From: Pseudomonas sp. B21-028
GTDB lineage: Bacteria > Pseudomonadota > Gammaproteobacteria > Pseudomonadales > Pseudomonadaceae
Assembly (NCBI RefSeq): GCF_024749045.1
Contig: NZ_CP087184.1
Coordinates: forward strand, 5,952,001-6,016,000
DNA: 64,000 nucleotides
Direction: 5' to 3'
The notes under the pieces are model-generated. The model saw only the letters and a program-made list of their open reading frames with translations. It did no database searches and was not told the DNA's origin. The position numbers and the translations under genes were made by a program. Every line of letters starts with the position of its first letter. Positions within the stretch are counted from its first letter, which is position 1. This document shows positions 9,361-17,985 of this stretch, piece after piece.

Positions 9361-9440
9361 CATCGCGAGCAGGCTCGCTCCCACACTCGATCTTCGGTCC
9401 ACCAAAGATCCCCTGTGGGAGCGAGCCTGCTCGCGATAGC
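9361..9440. repeat. REPIN, family A
   Basis: CATCGCGAGCAGGCTCGCTC and the inverse TGTGGGAGCGAGCCTGCTCG face each other. They lie between the converging ends of gbcA and the phosphoesterase gene, where they can act as a two-way transcript end. Confidence 0.9.
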
Positions 9441-9458
9441 GGCCTGACTATCAACCCG

Positions 9459-10703
9459 TTACTTCGAAGACCACCGCACCGACCCATCCTCCCCGTAGAA
9501 CGTCTCTTCGATGTTCTCGCCCACCAGCCGCACCTTCACATAGCCATTGAGCACCCGCTCCGGATACACCTCATCCCCGGCCAGTTCCGTCTCCGACCAC
9601 AATATCCGCGCATGCCCGTTCAGCTCGCTGGTGGTGCCATAGGGAATCGCTCCATGCCCGGCGCAACGTGCGTGCAATCCGCCTTGGGTGGCGTAGCAGA
9701 TGCCGTTGTGCAGATGCCCCCAGTACCAGTAGTCCGGCTCACGCCCCAGCGCATCGCACACCGGTTGGTATAGCGCGGTCTTGTTGTGCCCGGAAATATC
9801 GAATCCCTGGTGATGACTGAGCACCATCAGCTTCTTGCGCTTGGGCAGGCTTTTCATCCAGTCGATCTGCTGGGTGTTGAGAGTGCCGTCCATGTACAGG
9901 TTCATGGCATCCGAGGCATAGGCGCTGTCGAGGCCGACCACCAGCCAGTCGTCGTTGTACAAGGCGAAGTAGCTGGTGCCCTGTTGCCCCGGAAAGCGCT
10001 TGGCCAATTCCTTGAAATAGCCATGGGCGCCACTGTACATCTCGTGGTTGGAATTGAGGGTGAACGAGCCGTGCTTGCCCTGGGGCCAGCCAACCATGTC
10101 GACGTCTTCCTGGGAGTGGGAGCCGGCGTAGTAGACATCCCCCAGGTGAATGGTGAAGTCAGCCTGGGCCAGTTGCATCTGGTTGGCCACTGCCACCGCC
10201 GGGGCGTGGCTGTCGAACGGCCCGGTGCCCCAGTCGCCAGCGATGGCCAGCACCACGTCGCTGTCCATTTTCACCAGTGCCGGGGTCGTGCCGAACGTCG
10301 CATGGTGACGCAGGTTCTCGATCCACTTGAGCAGCGCCTCGCTCCACAGCAGGTCCAGAAGCTCCCATTTGCGACAACCCAGCAAAGTGCCATCCTTGAG
10401 CACCCGGGTCGGCAATTCGTCCTCGCTTTGCGGCAAAGGCTTGGCATTGCCAATCTTCAGGATCGACAGACCGTGGGCCAATTCCCACGGCACGGCCGGT
10501 TCGTCGTCCGGCAGGTCGCCATGTTCGATGGCGTGCCGGGCTTGGTCATGGCCCCGTTGCAACAGCTTGACGATGGCCTCGAACTCCTCGGGCTCCAGGT
10601 CATTGACGAGTTTTTTCCAAGACATTTCCAGTCGCGTGACCAACCCGTGCAGGCGGACCTTGACCTTGTCGAACTCATGTTCCCAATGGTGCAGTAATGA
10701 CAT
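9459..10703 (-). CDS. Calcineurin-like metallophosphoesterase
   Basis: A 414-residue protein, third gene of an operon with the cytochrome and GMC/hydrolase genes. The dinuclear metal site of the calcineurin-like family is recognisable: GDWG (a variant of GDxH), HLGDVYY, SNHEM (variant of GNHE), LSHHQGF and WGHLHNG, running through roughly residues 140-355. The first 120 residues are a helical extension of their own. No signal peptide is seen, so it should be cytoplasmic. AAGGAG precedes the start with good spacing. The substrate cannot be told from sequence; partner genes suggest a role tied to lipid or sterol-like oxidation products, which is inference only. Confidence 0.85.
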   Translation of the reverse strand: MSLLHHWEHEFDKVKVRLHGLVTRLEMSWKKLVNDLEPEEFEAIVKLLQRGHDQARHAIEHGDLPDDEPAVPWELAHGLSILKIGNAKPLPQSEDELPTRVLKDGTLLGCRKWELLDLLWSEALLKWIENLRHHATFGTTPALVKMDSDVVLAIAGDWGTGPFDSHAPAVAVANQMQLAQADFTIHLGDVYYAGSHSQEDVDMVGWPQGKHGSFTLNSNHEMYSGAHGYFKELAKRFPGQQGTSYFALYNDDWLVVGLDSAYASDAMNLYMDGTLNTQQIDWMKSLPKRKKLMVLSHHQGFDISGHNKTALYQPVCDALGREPDYWYWGHLHNGICYATQGGLHARCAGHGAIPYGTTSELNGHARILWSETELAGDEVYPERVLNGYVKVRLVGENIEETFYGEDGSVRWSSK

Positions 10704-10730
10704 GTGGACGCTCCTTCGTAGTGCCCTGGG

Positions 10731-12599
10731 TTACAGGGTCTTCATGAATTCGATCAGGGCTCGTTTGTCGGTGTCCGACAGCTGCGTGCCATACAGATGA
10801 CCGCCGTTGTGGTTGCCTTCCAGGCGAGTGTCGTACTTGAAATCCGCCGACGCCTTCATCTGCGCGCCGCTGGTGATGAAACCAACTTTCTGCGGGTCGT
10901 AGATATCGGAGCCGGTGTAGAACACTTGCGGACGCTGTTCCGGCGGCAGCAACAGGTCCCACAGGGTTGGCACCGAGCCGTTGTGCAGGTACGGCGCACG
11001 CAACCAGATGCCGTCGGTCGGGGTGTTGCTGTAGCTCTGGGTCTTGCGGTAGGCGTTGAAGTCGAACGGCGGTTTCTTGAAGCCATGGAACGCTGTCACC
11101 AACCCGGTGGTGAAGGAGTTCAGGCGATGGGGATCGGTGCCCAACTGGTCGATATTGGTGGTGACCTGGCCTGTATCGGTGCGGCCGAAGTCGTGGCAAC
11201 CGGCACAGTTCTTCTCCCAGATCGGTTTGCCCTGGGCCACCTTCGCCTGGTCCAGGGCGAACGGCCAGGCCGGCGCCTTGTGCCCCAGCAACCAGTTGGT
11301 CACCCGGTTGAAGCTGGGCGGCAGCACCGATTCCGGTGTCGCGCCCACAGCCATGGCGGCGGCGTAGTTGCGCTCGTGGATTTTGTTGTTATTGCCGTCC
11401 CAATGCAGGTACATCGACTCGCGAGGTTTCTGGTTCCAGACTTGCGGCAGGTCCACGGTGCCGATGGTGGAGTCATCCGGGAAGCCGAACACCACCATTT
11501 TGGTCGGGTTGAAGGTGTCGGTCCGCCCGGGCCCCTGGGCCGGGCGCAGTTTCTGCCAGGCGTAGGCCTGTTTCTGCTTGAGCAGCGCGCTCTTGGCCAT
11601 CGGCATGATCAGGTAGCGGTTGTACAGCTTCTCGAAAAAGCCCAGTTGGAACTTGCCGTTGATCGCGGCCATGATCGCATCGGGGGTGAATTTCGGGTCG
11701 CTGGCGCAATCGTAGGCAAACCACTGGAAAGCCTGCAGTTGCAAGGTATTGGCCGGCGCGGTGGCGACCGGAACCGCTACGTCAGTGGCGTTGGCCCGGT
11801 AGGAGCCGGTGTGGCACAGGGCGCAGTTCGGCTCCACGGTGGGGTAGCCCAGTTGCCGTTTGGCCATGCCGATGGGCAGGTCCTTACCGTCTTCATAGAG
11901 GAAACCGAACACTTCGTAGCCACCGGGCTTGGGCATCTTTTCCGGGCACATCTGCGGCAGCACGGCGAACAGGTAGTAAGGAATCCGCGCCTCGATGCCG
12001 AGGCCGATCGCAGCGTACTTGTAATGGTCTTCGTCGGAAGCGAAGTCCGGCTGCGGTACCTCGCGGATCATCTGATACCAGGTCTGGTAACCGATGAAAC
12101 CCAGCACCAGTACCACGACCAGCGCGCCGGTCCTGAAACGCGGACTGTGCCAGTGCCGTCTCCAGCCCTCACGCCACTCCCGGCAACCGGTGCAGAGCAA
12201 GGCCAGCGGACGATTGGCAACCGTGCTGCCCAGGTACAGCAGCACGCCCAGTATCAGGAACATGCTCAGGTCGCCCATCAGCATCGGTACGAACAACGAG
12301 CCCTGGTTGTTGGTGTTGATCAGGTAGATCCAGAACACCACCGCCACCAGCCGCGAGAGCACACATAACCACGAATTCACCACGAAACGCGGCGCATTGA
12401 ACCCCGAGGGCATGTAGAACAGGCTGATTCCCACCAGCAACATGCCGGTGTTTTCCAGCCAGGGATCGGACAGCACGGGAGGTAGCCCGAGCATGGACGT
12501 CAGCAACGCCGGCGCGAACAGCGCCGGAATCGCGAAGAACATGTTCATGACAATCCCGACCCAGATGATGCGTTGGTACCAACGGATGTAAGTGTTCAT
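10731..12599 (-). CDS. Membrane-anchored dihaem cytochrome c protein
   Basis: A 622-residue protein. Four hydrophobic segments lie in the first 140 residues and another at about 160-180, followed by a large domain expected to face the periplasm. That domain has two haem c motifs, Cys259-Ala-Leu-Cys262-His and Cys465-Ala-Gly-Cys468-His. The later RAPYLHNGSVPTLWDLL resembles the corresponding stretch in RoxA/LatA-like and dihaem peroxidase-like cytochromes. Start at 12599 is preferred over 12605 from the spacing of AAGGA. It follows the GMC/hydrolase gene by 132 bp and precedes the phosphoesterase by 27 bp. It is a plausible electron acceptor or oxygen-using partner for the first gene. Confidence 0.8.
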   Translation of the reverse strand: MNTYIRWYQRIIWVGIVMNMFFAIPALFAPALLTSMLGLPPVLSDPWLENTGMLLVGISLFYMPSGFNAPRFVVNSWLCVLSRLVAVVFWIYLINTNNQGSLFVPMLMGDLSMFLILGVLLYLGSTVANRPLALLCTGCREWREGWRRHWHSPRFRTGALVVVLVLGFIGYQTWYQMIREVPQPDFASDEDHYKYAAIGLGIEARIPYYLFAVLPQMCPEKMPKPGGYEVFGFLYEDGKDLPIGMAKRQLGYPTVEPNCALCHTGSYRANATDVAVPVATAPANTLQLQAFQWFAYDCASDPKFTPDAIMAAINGKFQLGFFEKLYNRYLIMPMAKSALLKQKQAYAWQKLRPAQGPGRTDTFNPTKMVVFGFPDDSTIGTVDLPQVWNQKPRESMYLHWDGNNNKIHERNYAAAMAVGATPESVLPPSFNRVTNWLLGHKAPAWPFALDQAKVAQGKPIWEKNCAGCHDFGRTDTGQVTTNIDQLGTDPHRLNSFTTGLVTAFHGFKKPPFDFNAYRKTQSYSNTPTDGIWLRAPYLHNGSVPTLWDLLLPPEQRPQVFYTGSDIYDPQKVGFITSGAQMKASADFKYDTRLEGNHNGGHLYGTQLSDTDKRALIEFMKTL

Positions 12600-12653
12600 G
12601 GGCATCCTTTTTCCTTAAGCCTATCCACGAGGTGCAGCGCCCTGCCGATCGCT

Positions 12654-12717
12654 TTCGCGAGCAAGCCCGCCCCACATGGGCATGCGGTCTCCTGTGGGAG
12701 CGAGCCTGCTCGCGAAG
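12654..12717. repeat. REPIN, family A, inside the redox operon
   Basis: TCGCGAGCAAGCCCGC and TGTGGGAGCGAGCCTGCTCG in inverse order form a hairpin. They fill the gap between the GMC/hydrolase gene and the cytochrome gene. A palindrome here could lower expression of the two downstream genes or protect the upstream message. Confidence 0.85.
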
Positions 12718-12731
12718 AAGTCAACGCGCCG

Positions 12732-15700
12732 CTAGCCGAGCGCAGTCTTCTCCAGGTGCTCAAGGATGATCGGATACACATCCACCACCGCATCCTTGCC
12801 GAAGATGCAGTCGATATGACCGTAGCCCGGCACCTCATGACGGCTGAACAGTTGCGGACCGTGCATGTCGCACAGCCGCTCATAGGTCTTGAGGGTGCTT
12901 TGCGGCAAGTAGCACTGGTTGTCGGCACCGCTGATGAAGCAGATCGGCAATTTCAACCGATCGAAATGCGGCATGTAGACGTCGTTGCCCTTGAAGTCCA
13001 CCAGATGCCCCTTGCGCACGATCAGCGCCAGGTGCTCGAAGGTGTGCATGTTCGACTCGCCGAACAGTTCATGCAGGTTGTCGTGCAGGGTTTCGTTGAG
13101 GGTGTCGTGGCGGTACAGCGACGCATACATGAAAGTGATGCGATGGCAGACCGGGTTGGTGCAGTAGCCCTGGGCCTCGATCCGGGCGTAGCCGTTCAGC
13201 GCTTTGTCGTAGAGCTTGTTGAACCAGTTCTCCTTGGTGTCGGCGTAGGCGGTAAGAGACTTGATGCCGATGGCGTCGAGCATCCCCGGCAGGTGCAGGC
13301 CGGCCTTCAGACCGGTGGCCGTGGCGACCACCGTATCGGCGGCGATCTGCGAGCAAACCACCGAGCGCACGCCTTGCAAGCCCGCCAGCATCGACATGAA
13401 GAAAGTCGTCGCACCGTAGCAATGCACCACGCATTGCACGTCGCGGGCGAGGGTCGCCTGCTGGATCTGTTCGATAGCTGCCTTGAAGTCGTACTGGGCT
13501 ACCTGGTCGCCGTTCCACTCATGCTTGCTGGCGGGCAGCAGGATGCTCACCCGCAGGTCCAGCAGCCAGACGTCGTACTCGTGCTTGCACAGGTATTCCA
13601 GCAGGTTGGTGTGGATGGTATCGGTGGAGAAGATGTTCGAGCCCACGCCCAGCCCATGAACCAGCATCACCGGACCTTTGCTGCCCGCTTGATAGCGGGT
13701 CAGGCGCAGTTGGACGTTGTCTTCGGTCTCGAAGAAATGCACGGTCGGCGCCGGTGCGTCCAGGGGCCGCTTGATCCGCGGTGGCGCATCCGGGTTGAAG
13801 TAGATATCCCCGGCGAACACCCCGCCATAACTCTCCCACAGGATGCCGGCAAAGAACTTGCCGAACCGCGCCAGAGCCTCTACCCGCTCACGTTCATTAC
13901 GCGCGTTGAGCACCTTCATGGTGGTCATCTGTTTGGCAAAGTCCGCCGGCAGGATGTGCATCACACCCGAGCCGAGTACCGCGCCGGTCTTGTCCGGCCC
14001 ACGATAGAGCGTGACGTAGAGGGTGCTGGTGTCATGCCAGACGTTCAGCACGCCATTGTCCTCGGGCACGGTTTTGAAGGCGCTGAAGTAATAGTCGCTG
14101 CCGTCCTCGGCGGTCAGCTTCATGTCGTAGTTCATGTGCCGCACGCCCACCTGCTCTTGGTATTGTTCGAACAGGTTGAATACGCCGTTGCTGGCGACCA
14201 GCGGCTGCGGCGAGAGCAAGGGCGCATCCAAGGTGCCCACCAGCGTCGCGGCGTGTTCCGGCTCCTTGATCATGCGATTGAGGTCATCGGCGGTGATGGT
14301 CAGGGTGAACTCAATGGTCGAGTTGTCGGCTTTTCCGCGTTTGGCCGCCGCTTCGTAAAGCGTGAGGTCGGTGCCCTGGGCCTGGGTGAAGGCGCTGGAG
14401 AAATAGCCCTTCATGGTTTCGGTGAACTGTACGCCGAGGGTCGGCGCCGCCACCGACTTGCGCGGGGCCGAAGGCAGCGTGTAGTCGATCAGCCAGCCGC
14501 GATCGGCCGCCAGCAGGCCCATGTTGCGCTCGCTCACCGCCGAAATGGTCAGCAACGGATTGACCGCTAGGGAAGTCGGGATCACCGCACCATCGGCCAC
14601 GTACAGGCCGGGGTAGACATCCGTACCGCTGGCGCCACTGAACACCTGGCCCTTGTGGTTGACCACACCTTGCGTCGCGTCCTCGCCCATCACGCAACCG
14701 CCCAGGGGATGGACCGAGACGATGCTGTGTTTGAGCAGCTTGGTCCAGATCGGGTTCTCGACCCAGATCCCGCCCAGCGCCTTGGTGCTCTGATGCAAGC
14801 GTTCATTGCCGAGGGTGACGTTCTCCTGCTCACCGACACCGGGCCAGTCGATGCGCAACTGGTCTTTGTTGTCGAGCACCATGCGACCCTTGCCGTTGTC
14901 GTGGCTCATGATCAGGTAGGTCTGCATGTTGTGCAGCGCGCCGTGGTACGGGCCGCGCAAGAAGCTCTCGGCTTCCCGCCCCTTGTATTTGAGGCTGGCC
15001 CCGAAGCCGGTATCGGTGGGCACGCCAATCATCTCGGCGAACGCGGCCATGCTCGGCACCATCGGCCGGCCAAGCGCGCCGGGAATCGAACCTTCCTCGA
15101 TAACCATGCGGCTGCGCCAGTCACCCTCGGTGCGCATGTCGATGATCGAGGTGATGCACGGCCCCACCGGCTCCAGCTCCTTGGCCGAGTGGGCGCCGAA
15201 ACCGATGCCGTTGATGGTCTGGTCGCAGTTGTGGCCGAACCCGAGGATGTCGCCATTGCCGCTCATGTTCTCGCCCAGTTGATTGGACATCGCCAGGCCC
15301 TTGTCCCGGGAGCGCAGCATGATTTCGGTGGACCCCAGAGTGCCGGCCGACACCACCACGATGTCGGCGCGCACGAACAGGGTCGGTGCCGAGAACAGTT
15401 CGCGGCCGCTGTCCAGATACTGGAAGTGCACGATCCAACCGTTGCCGTCGCGCTCCAGGTGCCGCACCTCGGCCTGGCAGAAAATTTCCGCGCCATGGTT
15501 CCAGGCATCCGGCAGGTAATTCATCAGCGTGGTGTTCTTGGCCTTGTTGTTACAACCCGAGACGCAGTCGCCACAGCCGTTACAGGGCAATTGTTCGACG
15601 CCGACGTGGTTGAGGTTGTTGGGTAGCTTGTCGAACGTGACGTTGATCGGCGGCTTGTAGAAATGCGCGCCTTGCTTGAGGTAATCAGCCGATTTCTTGT

Positions 15701-16184
15701 GGGCGTCGAGCTTGGGCAGGTTCGGCGCCGAGGTCGGATAAGGGTTGGGCTTGAGCATCTCGCGGGCGCGCTCGTAGCCATCCTTGAGCAGCGTGTCACG
15801 GTGTTCACGCACCTCCAACGGCCAGCGTGGATCTTCGAATACACCCGGCTCCGGCTCCAGCGCGACGTTGGCGTTGATCAGCGAAGTGCCGCCCAGGCCA
15901 CAGCCCACCACCACGTTCTGCTGGGCATTGACGTGCAGGTCGAACATCCCGGTGCGCGAGCCGATGTGGCCGTCCGGGTCGTGCACTTGCAACTCCTCGG
16001 TGGCCGCCAGCATGGTGTTGGGGTATTCGCCGGGCTGCATTTCCCGGCCCCGCTCCAGCAGGCACACCTTGCGCCCGGCCCGGGACAGCCGTGAAGCGGC
16101 GATACCACCGCCGTAACCGGAGCCGATGACGATAACGTCGTAATGCTCCTTGATATCGCTGATGGGGGCCGAGATCCGTGTCAT
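12732..16184 (-). CDS. GMC-type oxidoreductase fused to an alpha/beta hydrolase
   Basis: An 1150-residue fusion. Residues about 15-580 are a GMC/cholesterol-oxidase-like flavoprotein: the FAD motif VIGSGYGGG (near residues 19-27), CGLGGTSLINAN, and SVHPLGGCVMG near the C-terminal side. Inside it, Cys201, Cys204, Cys207 and Cys211 form CxxCxxCxxxC, a pattern able to bind a 4Fe-4S cluster. A middle region of about 230 residues has no motif I recognise. Residues about 815-1150 are an alpha/beta hydrolase with the oxyanion VHGLGVG and candidate triad Cys922 (HCYGA), Asp1088 and His1123; cysteine replaces the usual serine. No signal peptide. The start codon is ATG at 16184 with AGAGGA 8 bases upstream; TTG two codons earlier is less likely. 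First gene of the operon. Possibly oxidises and then cleaves an alcohol or lactone; the substrate is unknown. Confidence 0.85.
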   Translation of the reverse strand: MTRISAPISDIKEHYDVIVIGSGYGGGIAASRLSRAGRKVCLLERGREMQPGEYPNTMLAATEELQVHDPDGHIGSRTGMFDLHVNAQQNVVVGCGLGGTSLINANVALEPEPGVFEDPRWPLEVREHRDTLLKDGYERAREMLKPNPYPTSAPNLPKLDAHKKSADYLKQGAHFYKPPINVTFDKLPNNLNHVGVEQLPCNGCGDCVSGCNNKAKNTTLMNYLPDAWNHGAEIFCQAEVRHLERDGNGWIVHFQYLDSGRELFSAPTLFVRADIVVVSAGTLGSTEIMLRSRDKGLAMSNQLGENMSGNGDILGFGHNCDQTINGIGFGAHSAKELEPVGPCITSIIDMRTEGDWRSRMVIEEGSIPGALGRPMVPSMAAFAEMIGVPTDTGFGASLKYKGREAESFLRGPYHGALHNMQTYLIMSHDNGKGRMVLDNKDQLRIDWPGVGEQENVTLGNERLHQSTKALGGIWVENPIWTKLLKHSIVSVHPLGGCVMGEDATQGVVNHKGQVFSGASGTDVYPGLYVADGAVIPTSLAVNPLLTISAVSERNMGLLAADRGWLIDYTLPSAPRKSVAAPTLGVQFTETMKGYFSSAFTQAQGTDLTLYEAAAKRGKADNSTIEFTLTITADDLNRMIKEPEHAATLVGTLDAPLLSPQPLVASNGVFNLFEQYQEQVGVRHMNYDMKLTAEDGSDYYFSAFKTVPEDNGVLNVWHDTSTLYVTLYRGPDKTGAVLGSGVMHILPADFAKQMTTMKVLNARNERERVEALARFGKFFAGILWESYGGVFAGDIYFNPDAPPRIKRPLDAPAPTVHFFETEDNVQLRLTRYQAGSKGPVMLVHGLGVGSNIFSTDTIHTNLLEYLCKHEYDVWLLDLRVSILLPASKHEWNGDQVAQYDFKAAIEQIQQATLARDVQCVVHCYGATTFFMSMLAGLQGVRSVVCSQIAADTVVATATGLKAGLHLPGMLDAIGIKSLTAYADTKENWFNKLYDKALNGYARIEAQGYCTNPVCHRITFMYASLYRHDTLNETLHDNLHELFGESNMHTFEHLALIVRKGHLVDFKGNDVYMPHFDRLKLPICFISGADNQCYLPQSTLKTYERLCDMHGPQLFSRHEVPGYGHIDCIFGKDAVVDVYPIILEHLEKTALG

Positions 16185-16463
16185 GTCCAAGTCCTCTCAG
16201 GCAGAAAGGGCAACTCTGCGGTTGCCTGTAAATCGAAGGCGTACCAACGCCTGGCCACTGTCCCGTAGGGGGACGCGCGGCAGTCAACGGTGTTGCGGGG
16301 GAAACGAGGTGCGGGTGAACGCTATTGACGCGCACGCTGGTTGACGGCGCGACGACGGATGCGTCTGGGCAACAACATGGGTGGCATCGGGGTGCAATTC
16401 ACCGAGGAGGGGAGGTACGTGTGAGGGTGTCGGCTATCCATCCTGTGCTCTCCCTGAACCGGA

Positions 16464-16472
16464 TGTGGATAA
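16464..16472 (-). promoter_or_regulatory. Perfect DnaA box
   Basis: TGTGGATAA, the reverse of the consensus TTATCCACA. It is the leftmost of ten perfect matches in 5.6 kb, and lies upstream of the GMC/hydrolase gene. Confidence 0.6.
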
Positions 16473-16609
16473 AAACGCTGATGTCCTTGTGGGTTGGAGT
16501 GAAGACACACGACAGGTATGCGTCAAGGCAGTTCCTTAGAACTGTATGAAATTTGATCTATAGCGTTTCAGACTATGCCCGCCGGGGGCCGCAGCCTTTC
16601 GCAAACAAG

Positions 16610-17133
16610 TTATCCACATGACCACCCACAGCTAATGGGGACAAGTACATTCGGGATAGGCGACTCTGAGGAAAAAATCAGGGAAAACCGTGATTTACGT
16701 ACGTCGAAGGTTTTTCTGTCATATTGGTTATTTTTTGATCAGAAGCCGGAGAAGCTTGATTTACATGGCTTACAGCGGTAAGCGAACACCTTATCCACAG
16801 AAGCGCCAACAGTGTTTGGGGGTAAAGTTGACGACTCTGTGGAAAACCGTGAGCAGGCCCCTTAAATCAAGGTTTTTTGGGGAGTTTTCCAATCGGACAG
16901 GCGAATTGATCATTTACTGATCAATCGAGTGAAAGGCCCGCTTCGCGTGGCTTGTAGAGGACAGCGAACATCTTATCCACAAAAGCGCCAACAAATATTG
17001 GGGGCAAAATGTGCATCATCACTGTCCGCGCCGATCGGAAAAAGCCAATAAAAACCGTAAGTTGGGCTGATCAATTTTTGATCTAAGCCCTGGAGAGCTT
17101 GATTGGTAAGGCGTATGGCAAGGAACGAACAGG
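16610..17133. repeat. Three tandem degenerate units, each opening with a DnaA box
   Basis: Units start at 16610, 16791 and 16973 and are 181, 182 and 161 bp long. Each begins TTATCCACA and ends with CGAACA plus two bases. Units 2 and 3 share GCGCCAACA then TTGGGGG, all three have AAAACCGT (or the same with one extra A), and each has an AT-rich stretch with TGATCA or TTGATC before the end. A near box TGTGGAAAA occurs at 16838. The 1.04 kb gap between 16185 and 17225 holds nothing else I recognise: no gene, and the operon promoter is presumably at its left end. The layout recalls a DnaA-binding locus, but dnaA, dnaN and rpmH are not nearby. Confidence 0.75.
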
Positions 17134-17168
17134 TTATCCACAGGTGGGTATACAGCAACTGTGGGTAA
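17134..17168. promoter_or_regulatory. Inverted DnaA box pair, left of acetyltransferase gene
   Basis: TTATCCACAG and the inverse CTGTGGGTAA (one mismatch to consensus) face each other over 15 bp. A near copy of the whole arrangement lies on the other side of the acetyltransferase gene at 17831-17862. Confidence 0.6.
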
Positions 17169-17225
17169 GCACCGGTCCCGGATGAAGAACCCGCTCGCTC
17201 TCTACGGGTTTCCATCCAGCAGCGG

Positions 17226-17792
17226 TCAGGACCGATACATCAGATACGCCTCTCCCGTTACCCGAATCATTGGGTGCGGGACAATCTGGCAGGTTTTAAC
17301 GATGCCAAAGCCATGGCGTTCATAGAAACGCCGGGCGCCGGTGTTCGCTGCGTAGTCGATCAGGCTCAGGCCCTTGAGCTCCAATCGATCGGCCCGCTGT
17401 TGTGCCAGCTCGAGAAAGCGCACGCCCAGCCCCTTGTTGCGCCAACCTTCATGCAGGGCAAGACTTGATATATAGAGCGTATCGGGAACTTCCATATCAG
17501 CGTAAGGCGCAAGCACCGGATCGGTGACCGGAGTCGCCAGCGGATCATGACGCATCACGTAGCAGTGCATCATCCCGATGACCCGACCCTCAGCCTCTGC
17601 AATGACGCAGTTCTGGTAGGAGAAATCAACATCCTCACGTGCGTAGCGAGCCGCGCCCACCTCGACGAGGTCCTGTCCAGGCTCCGCCAGTTGGCTCCAG
17701 ATGTAATCCGAAGCACCTTCGGAGGATATCTGGAACAAGCGAGCGATCTCGGGCGCATCCGCGGGTAAAGCCGGACGAAATTCAATAGTCAT
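17226..17792 (-). CDS. GNAT family N-acetyltransferase
   Basis: A 188-residue protein starting MTIEFRPALPADAPEIARLF. The GNAT acetyl-CoA site is visible as ISSLALHEGWRNKGLGVRFLELA (the RNKGLG loop), and the C-terminal ANTGARRFYERHGFGIV is the usual final strand-helix. The target amine is unknown. The TTG 15 bases upstream is less likely than the ATG at 17792. It is a single gene lying between two near-identical inverted DnaA box pairs, and points in the same direction as the GMC operon beyond the box array and the etf genes on the other side, without clear operon membership. Confidence 0.85.
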   Translation of the reverse strand: MTIEFRPALPADAPEIARLFQISSEGASDYIWSQLAEPGQDLVEVGAARYAREDVDFSYQNCVIAEAEGRVIGMMHCYVMRHDPLATPVTDPVLAPYADMEVPDTLYISSLALHEGWRNKGLGVRFLELAQQRADRLELKGLSLIDYAANTGARRFYERHGFGIVKTCQIVPHPMIRVTGEAYLMYRS

Positions 17793-17830
17793 GAAAGGGG
17801 ATTCCAATAGCTGTCAGACGCCTTGGGAGG

Positions 17831-17862
17831 TTATCCACAGGTGTATGCAGAGTTGTGGGTAA
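17831..17862. promoter_or_regulatory. Inverted DnaA box pair, right of acetyltransferase gene
   Basis: TTATCCACAGGTG opens the site and TGTGGGTAA closes it in inverse orientation. The order and spacing repeat those at 17134-17168, so the two probably derive from one duplication event around the acetyltransferase gene. Confidence 0.6.
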
Positions 17863-17872
17863 ACCCGAGCCT

Positions 17873-17964
17873 CTGTGGGAGCGAGCCTGCTCGCGATAGC
17901 CGGATATCAAACAACATTGTTGTCGCTGACACGCCGCTATCGCGAGCAGGCTCGCTCCCACATG
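17873..17964. repeat. REPIN, family A
   Basis: TGTGGGAGCGAGCCTGCTCG and its inverse are separated by about 45 bp. It follows the end of the etfB-type gene and probably stabilises or ends the dimethylglycine operon transcript. Confidence 0.9.
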
Positions 17965-17985
17965 GGGTTTTGCGGGGATGTGGGG

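Noticed and set aside
16464-17862. Chromosomal replication origin oriC proper
   Set aside because: DnaA boxes and AT-rich repeats are there, but dnaA, dnaN, recF, gyrB, rpmH or parAB are not in the window; kept as a DnaA-box locus of unknown role.
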